This document shows, in pieces, positions 15,423 to 18,014 of a stretch of DNA of 18,014 nt. The position numbers were made by a program, and so were the translations under genes. The stretch's first letter is position 1, and the number at the start of each line of letters is the position of its first letter. The stretch comes from an uncultured Clostridia bacterium (GTDB lineage: Bacteria; Bacillota; Clostridia; Christensenellales; CAG-314). The notes below the pieces were generated by a model. It made no database searches and had not been told where the DNA came from. It saw only the letters and a program-made list of their open reading frames with translations. The stretch is from positions 1 through 18,014 of the forward strand of contig CAKPYT010000007.1 in the NCBI GenBank assembly GCA_934203075.1, in the 5' to 3' direction.

Positions 15423-17252
15423 ATGAAAAAAATTGCAATGACTCTTCTTGCAGTCGTAACGATGCTGACCTGTGTGTTCGGGTTTACCGCCTGCTCGCCG
15501 GACGGTGTAAAACCTTCCAGCAAATACGACGCAAGTAAAGTTGCCGTCTATAATATGGATTTATCCGGAATAGCCGGCTACGAAGACAAGTCGGTTCAAA
15601 ACGGCACCTGGGCAGAAACGTACGATAAGTTGATTGGTTGGGTAAAGAAAGAATCCGATACTGTGAAAAGATACCAATTGATGCACGTTGCAGAAGATAT
15701 CCTGATGGATTCCGGCGCGATTGTTCCGCTGTATTACTACACCGATATCTACATGCTCAGCAGCAAAATCAGCGGCTTCTTTGCCAGCCCCTTGGGTTAT
15801 AAGTACTTTATGTACACCACGGCAGAAGGCGTAAGCTCTTTGCCGGTGTGCATCGCATCCGAACCGCAAACCATCGACCCGGCAATGAACAGCTCGGTGG
15901 ACGGTGCTACGATGATCCTTCACACCTTTGCAGGTCTTGTGAAGTATAACGAACGGAAAGAACTGGTTGCAGACTGCGCGAAAGAACTTCCCACGCCTAC
16001 CGTCAACAGCGAAACCGGTGAACTTACCTATGTATTCGAACTGAAAGAAGGCCTGAAATGGTCCAACGGCGACGACTTCAAAGCGTCTGACTTCGAATGG
16101 TCCTGGAAACGTGCTGCATCCACGAAACTCGGCGCAGACTACGGTTACATGTTCGATATCATTAAAGGCTACGGCGGCGAAGACGTAGACGGTCTGGCTC
16201 CGTTGGCAGTAACGGCAGATGACTCCGCAAACACCCTCACGGTTGTTTTGCCGGTAGCAGTTCCGTACTTCTTCGAACTGTGCGCATTCCCGGCATTCAT
16301 GCCTGTGCACAAAGCAACGGTAGAAGCACATCCGGAAGATTGGGCAACCAAACCGGAAACGTACGTTTCGAACGGTGCTTACAAACTCACCGCTTGGGAA
16401 CACGACACCGTGATCACCATGCAAAAGAACGAACATTATCACGATGCGGCTTCCATCACGATGCCGGAAATCAAATTCTACCTCAGCAGCGACGCATCTT
16501 CCATGCTGGCAAACTTCAAAACCGGTCAATGGCTGATGATTGACGACGTTCCGACGGCAGAAATCGAATCTTTGAGAAAGGATTATCCGGATGAATTCAA
16601 AGTGGACGGTCAATTGGGAACTTACTACGTAACCTTCAACAACAACCTCAGCCTCTTGCCGGAATCTTTTGAAGGCACGACGGAAGAAAAATACCTCGCC
16701 AATGCGGAAATCCGTAAAGCGTTGGGTCTGTTGCTGGATCGTAACTACATTTGCGAAGCAATCGGCCAGGCAGGTCAGGTACCGGCTTCTTCCTTCGTCG
16801 CAATGGGCTTGAGCGATGGCTCTGCAACGGATGGCAAAGAATTCTACGAACATGCAGGACACAACGCCGGCTACATCGGTTACTTCGACGTATCCAAGAG
16901 CGCACAGACTTCGAACGAAGCACAAGCAATCACGACCTTGAAGAAATACTTCAAGTATGACGAAAGCTCCAAGAAATTCACGGATATCCCGTCCTTTACC
17001 TACTTGTACAACACCAACGAAGGACACAAAGCAATCGGTGAATATCTGCAAAGCGCTTGGGCAAAATACGGTGTGAACTGCACGCTGGTAAATCAGGAAT
17101 GGAATACCTTCCTCGAAACCCGTAAGAAGGGCGACTACGGCGTAGCTCGTAACGGCTGGCTGGGCGACTACAACGATCCTATTTCCTTCCTGGATATGTG
17201 GATCACCGCTTCCGGCAACAACGATGCTCAGTTCGGTAAATACGAAGCGTAA
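15423..17252 (+). CDS. oppA: Peptide-binding lipoprotein of SBP family 5 (OppA-type), circularly permuted
   Basis: This is the substrate-binding protein of the importer, 609 residues. A signal peptide (1-23) ends in FTAC with lipid-anchored C24. What follows is in an unexpected order. Residues about 60-133 (YDKLIGWVKKESD, RYQLMHVAEDILM, IVPLYYYTDIYM, PLGYKYF) match the normal C-terminal end of OppA proteins. After a short TTAEGVSS linker, LPVCIASEPQTIDPA (140-154) is the normal mature N-terminus, continuing through LKEGLKWSNGDDFKASDFEWSW and the family core. The protein ends at GWLGDYNDP (578-586) and NNDAQFGKYEA (599-609), exactly where the relocated segment would normally start. KYDA (34-37) near the front echoes KYEA at the very end. 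The frame is intact, AGGAGG lies 11 nt upstream, and codon choice looks like a highly expressed gene. Family membership is certain. The permutation is my reading of motif order. Confidence 0.9.
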   Translation: MKKIAMTLLAVVTMLTCVFGFTACSPDGVKPSSKYDASKVAVYNMDLSGIAGYEDKSVQNGTWAETYDKLIGWVKKESDTVKRYQLMHVAEDILMDSGAIVPLYYYTDIYMLSSKISGFFASPLGYKYFMYTTAEGVSSLPVCIASEPQTIDPAMNSSVDGATMILHTFAGLVKYNERKELVADCAKELPTPTVNSETGELTYVFELKEGLKWSNGDDFKASDFEWSWKRAASTKLGADYGYMFDIIKGYGGEDVDGLAPLAVTADDSANTLTVVLPVAVPYFFELCAFPAFMPVHKATVEAHPEDWATKPETYVSNGAYKLTAWEHDTVITMQKNEHYHDAASITMPEIKFYLSSDASSMLANFKTGQWLMIDDVPTAEIESLRKDYPDEFKVDGQLGTYYVTFNNNLSLLPESFEGTTEEKYLANAEIRKALGLLLDRNYICEAIGQAGQVPASSFVAMGLSDGSATDGKEFYEHAGHNAGYIGYFDVSKSAQTSNEAQAITTLKKYFKYDESSKKFTDIPSFTYLYNTNEGHKAIGEYLQSAWAKYGVNCTLVNQEWNTFLETRKKGDYGVARNGWLGDYNDPISFLDMWITASGNNDAQFGKYEA

Positions 17253-17274
17253 TTGACACTACGGAGAAAAACCA

Positions 17275-17287
17275 AGGCGAAACGCCT
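17275..17287 (+). repeat. Minor hairpin after oppA
   Basis: AGGCG and CGCCT pair around AAA, followed by GATATTTT. It is short, with an imperfect T-run. It may assist 3'-end stability ahead of the main terminator. Confidence 0.35.
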
Positions 17288-17300
17288 GATATTTTCCTCG

Positions 17301-17332
17301 GGAGCGATTGTCTAAGGGCAATCGCTCCTTTT
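17301..17332 (+). terminator. Intrinsic terminator closing the opp operon
   Basis: A perfect 10-bp stem GGAGCGATTG (17301-17310) / CAATCGCTCC (17319-17328) with an 8-nt loop is followed by four T. Outer arms CCTCGGG (17296-17302) and CCCGAGG (17338-17344) could form an alternative longer structure. It lies 48 nt past the oppA stop. Confidence 0.87.
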
Positions 17333-17387
17333 CGTATCCCGAGGGCAAACGCAGGGAACAATGATTGCAAAGCATTTTTCGTAAAAC

Positions 17388-17420
17388 GGAACTCTTGTTC
17401 CGAAAGGGAAACTCTTGTTC
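17388..17420. repeat. Repeat pair, candidate operator for the downstream gene
   Basis: AACTCTTGTTC occurs at 17390-17400 and again at 17410-17420, exactly 20 nt apart (about two helical turns). The first copy sits in a perfect inverted repeat GGAAC-TCTT-GTTCC (17388-17401). The second is an imperfect version. Spacing and symmetry suit a dimeric transcription factor binding the same DNA face. A second direct repeat CAGGCGTT lies at 17437-17444 and 17453-17460. No clear promoter boxes could be assigned nearby. Confidence 0.4.
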
Positions 17421-17477
17421 TGTCCCGAAAAGAACGCAGGCGTTAAGGAGTACAGGCGTTTCTTGGGAGAAGCGGCA

Positions 17478-17502
17478 CGCCGTTTAAGGGAAAGAAACGG
17501 CG
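17478..17502 (+). promoter_or_regulatory. Stem-loop upstream of the dehydrogenase gene
   Basis: CGCCGTTT (17478-17485) and AAACGGCG (17495-17502) form a perfect 8-bp stem with a 9-nt purine loop. No T-run follows. It lies 46 nt before the start codon and could be a leader structure or an operator palindrome. Confidence 0.35.
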
Positions 17503-17548
17503 CAGAGGGGAATAGAATAAAAAGAAAAAGAAAACAGCGGAGGGAAAA

Positions 17549-18014
17549 ATGAAAAAAATAACAATTGCCGGCGGCGGCGTATTGGGCAGCCAGATTGCTT
17601 TTCAGGCGGCGTATTGCGGCTGCGACGTGACGGTGTGGCTTCGAAGCGAATCGTCCGCAGAGCGGATGCGTGCCAAGTGGCAGACGGTAAAACAACACTA
17701 TCTGGAAGCAATCGACGGGATGGAGCAAAACCCGAGCCCCGAAACGTGGGCGCACGGCATTGCGGAGGCAGACTCGTTCGATGCGGCGCTTTGCCGCAAA
17801 AGGGTGGAACAAGCGTACGAAAGCGTGCAGATCACAACGGATTTGTCCTCTGCCGCACGTGAGACGGAGTTGGTGATCGAATGCATTGCGGAGGATCTGA
17901 AGGAGAAACGCGCGTTTTACCGCATGCTGGCACCGCTGCTGCCGAAGAATGCCATTGTGGTGACCAATTCGTCCACGTTGCTTCCGTCGTCTCTTGCGGC
18001 AAGCACGGGGTGTC
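17549..18014 (+). CDS. 3-Hydroxyacyl-CoA dehydrogenase, N-terminal part (runs off window)
   Basis: The first 155 residues of an NAD-dependent 3-hydroxyacyl-CoA dehydrogenase family protein are present. The Rossmann dinucleotide loop AGGGVLGSQIAFQAA (7-21) is followed by a helix-rich linker (about 36-100), then VIECIAEDLKEKRAFYRML and the TNSST motif (139-143), which carries the conserved active-site serine. The catalytic His-Glu pair and C-terminal domain lie beyond the window. Such enzymes interconvert 3-hydroxyacyl- and 3-oxoacyl-CoA, as in butyrate formation or beta-oxidation. The TNSSTLLPS wording and longer linker differ from classical 3-hydroxybutyryl-CoA dehydrogenases, so a related hydroxyacid dehydrogenase is possible. 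GGAGGG (17539-17544) is only 4 nt from the ATG. It is separated from oppA by a terminator and is probably its own unit. Confidence 0.85.
   Translation, partial: MKKITIAGGGVLGSQIAFQAAYCGCDVTVWLRSESSAERMRAKWQTVKQHYLEAIDGMEQNPSPETWAHGIAEADSFDAALCRKRVEQAYESVQITTDLSSAARETELVIECIAEDLKEKRAFYRMLAPLLPKNAIVVTNSSTLLPSSLAASTGC

Noticed and set aside
15423..15850. The OppA front segment as an independent small domain or partial duplication
   Set aside because: The same block is absent from the C-terminus of this protein, so it is relocated rather than duplicated.
15561..17051. Long minus-strand open frame of 496 codons opposite oppA
   Set aside because: It lies wholly within oppA, has no recognisable motifs, is Phe/Val/Arg-rich as expected of a codon-bias shadow, and oppA is an unmistakable gene on the other strand.
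15423..17252. OppA as a truncated pseudogene lacking its C-terminus
   Set aside because: The missing C-terminal block is present in frame at the front, the frame is open, and the gene has a strong ribosome binding site, a lipobox and a proper terminator.
1..18014. CRISPR array, insertion sequence, tRNA or rRNA
   Set aside because: No repeat-spacer pattern, transposase, terminal inverted repeats or RNA-gene signatures were seen on either strand.

Overview
The window reads as a Bacillota chromosome segment, most likely an anaerobic, gut-type Clostridia. The grounds are strong AGGAGG-type ribosome binding sites, a perfect sigma-A promoter, a CxxC-ending iron-sulfur type PurF, a single-chain clostridial-type PurL, and a split PurH. 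Lineage is inferred from gene style only. All real genes lie on the + strand. The large minus-strand open frames are shadows.

Region 1 (1-9861) is a purine biosynthesis operon: purF (3' part), purM, a formate/nitrite-transporter (FNT) family channel, purN, a PurO-type IMP cyclohydrolase, a stand-alone AICAR transformylase (purH domain), purD and purL, ending at a strong intrinsic terminator. Many junctions overlap (7, 4, 14 and 1 nt). Together these genes cover PRPP to phosphoribosylamine (PurF), GAR (PurD), FGAR (PurN), FGAM (PurL), AIR (PurM), and AICAR to FAICAR to IMP (PurH domain, PurO). PurE/K/C/B steps are not in the window. The FNT gene sits between purM and purN. Because PurN and the AICAR transformylase both spend 10-formyl-tetrahydrofolate, a link to formate supply or release is plausible.

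Region 2 (9862-10685) is about 0.8 kb without a convincing gene. It holds an attenuator-like hairpin/T-run, an AT-rich tract, a consensus promoter (TTGACA, 17 nt, TATAAT) and a structured leader of roughly 230 nt.

Region 3 (10686-17332) is an oligopeptide/dipeptide-type ABC importer in the order oppB, oppC, oppD, oppF, oppA, closed by a terminator. Two proteins are abnormal. OppC carries about 160 extra residues in the extracellular loop between TM1 and its HxFGTD motif. OppA appears circularly permuted: after the lipoprotein signal comes what is normally the C-terminal segment of the family, then the normal N-terminus, and the protein stops exactly where that C-terminal segment would normally begin. 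A KY(D/E)A motif is present at both new ends. This permuted substrate-binding protein is the most unusual object in the window, and the enlarged OppC loop may be its partner.

Region 4 (17333-18014) is a short regulatory-looking stretch with an inverted/direct repeat pair and a stem-loop. It leads into the 5' part of a 3-hydroxyacyl-CoA dehydrogenase that runs off the window.
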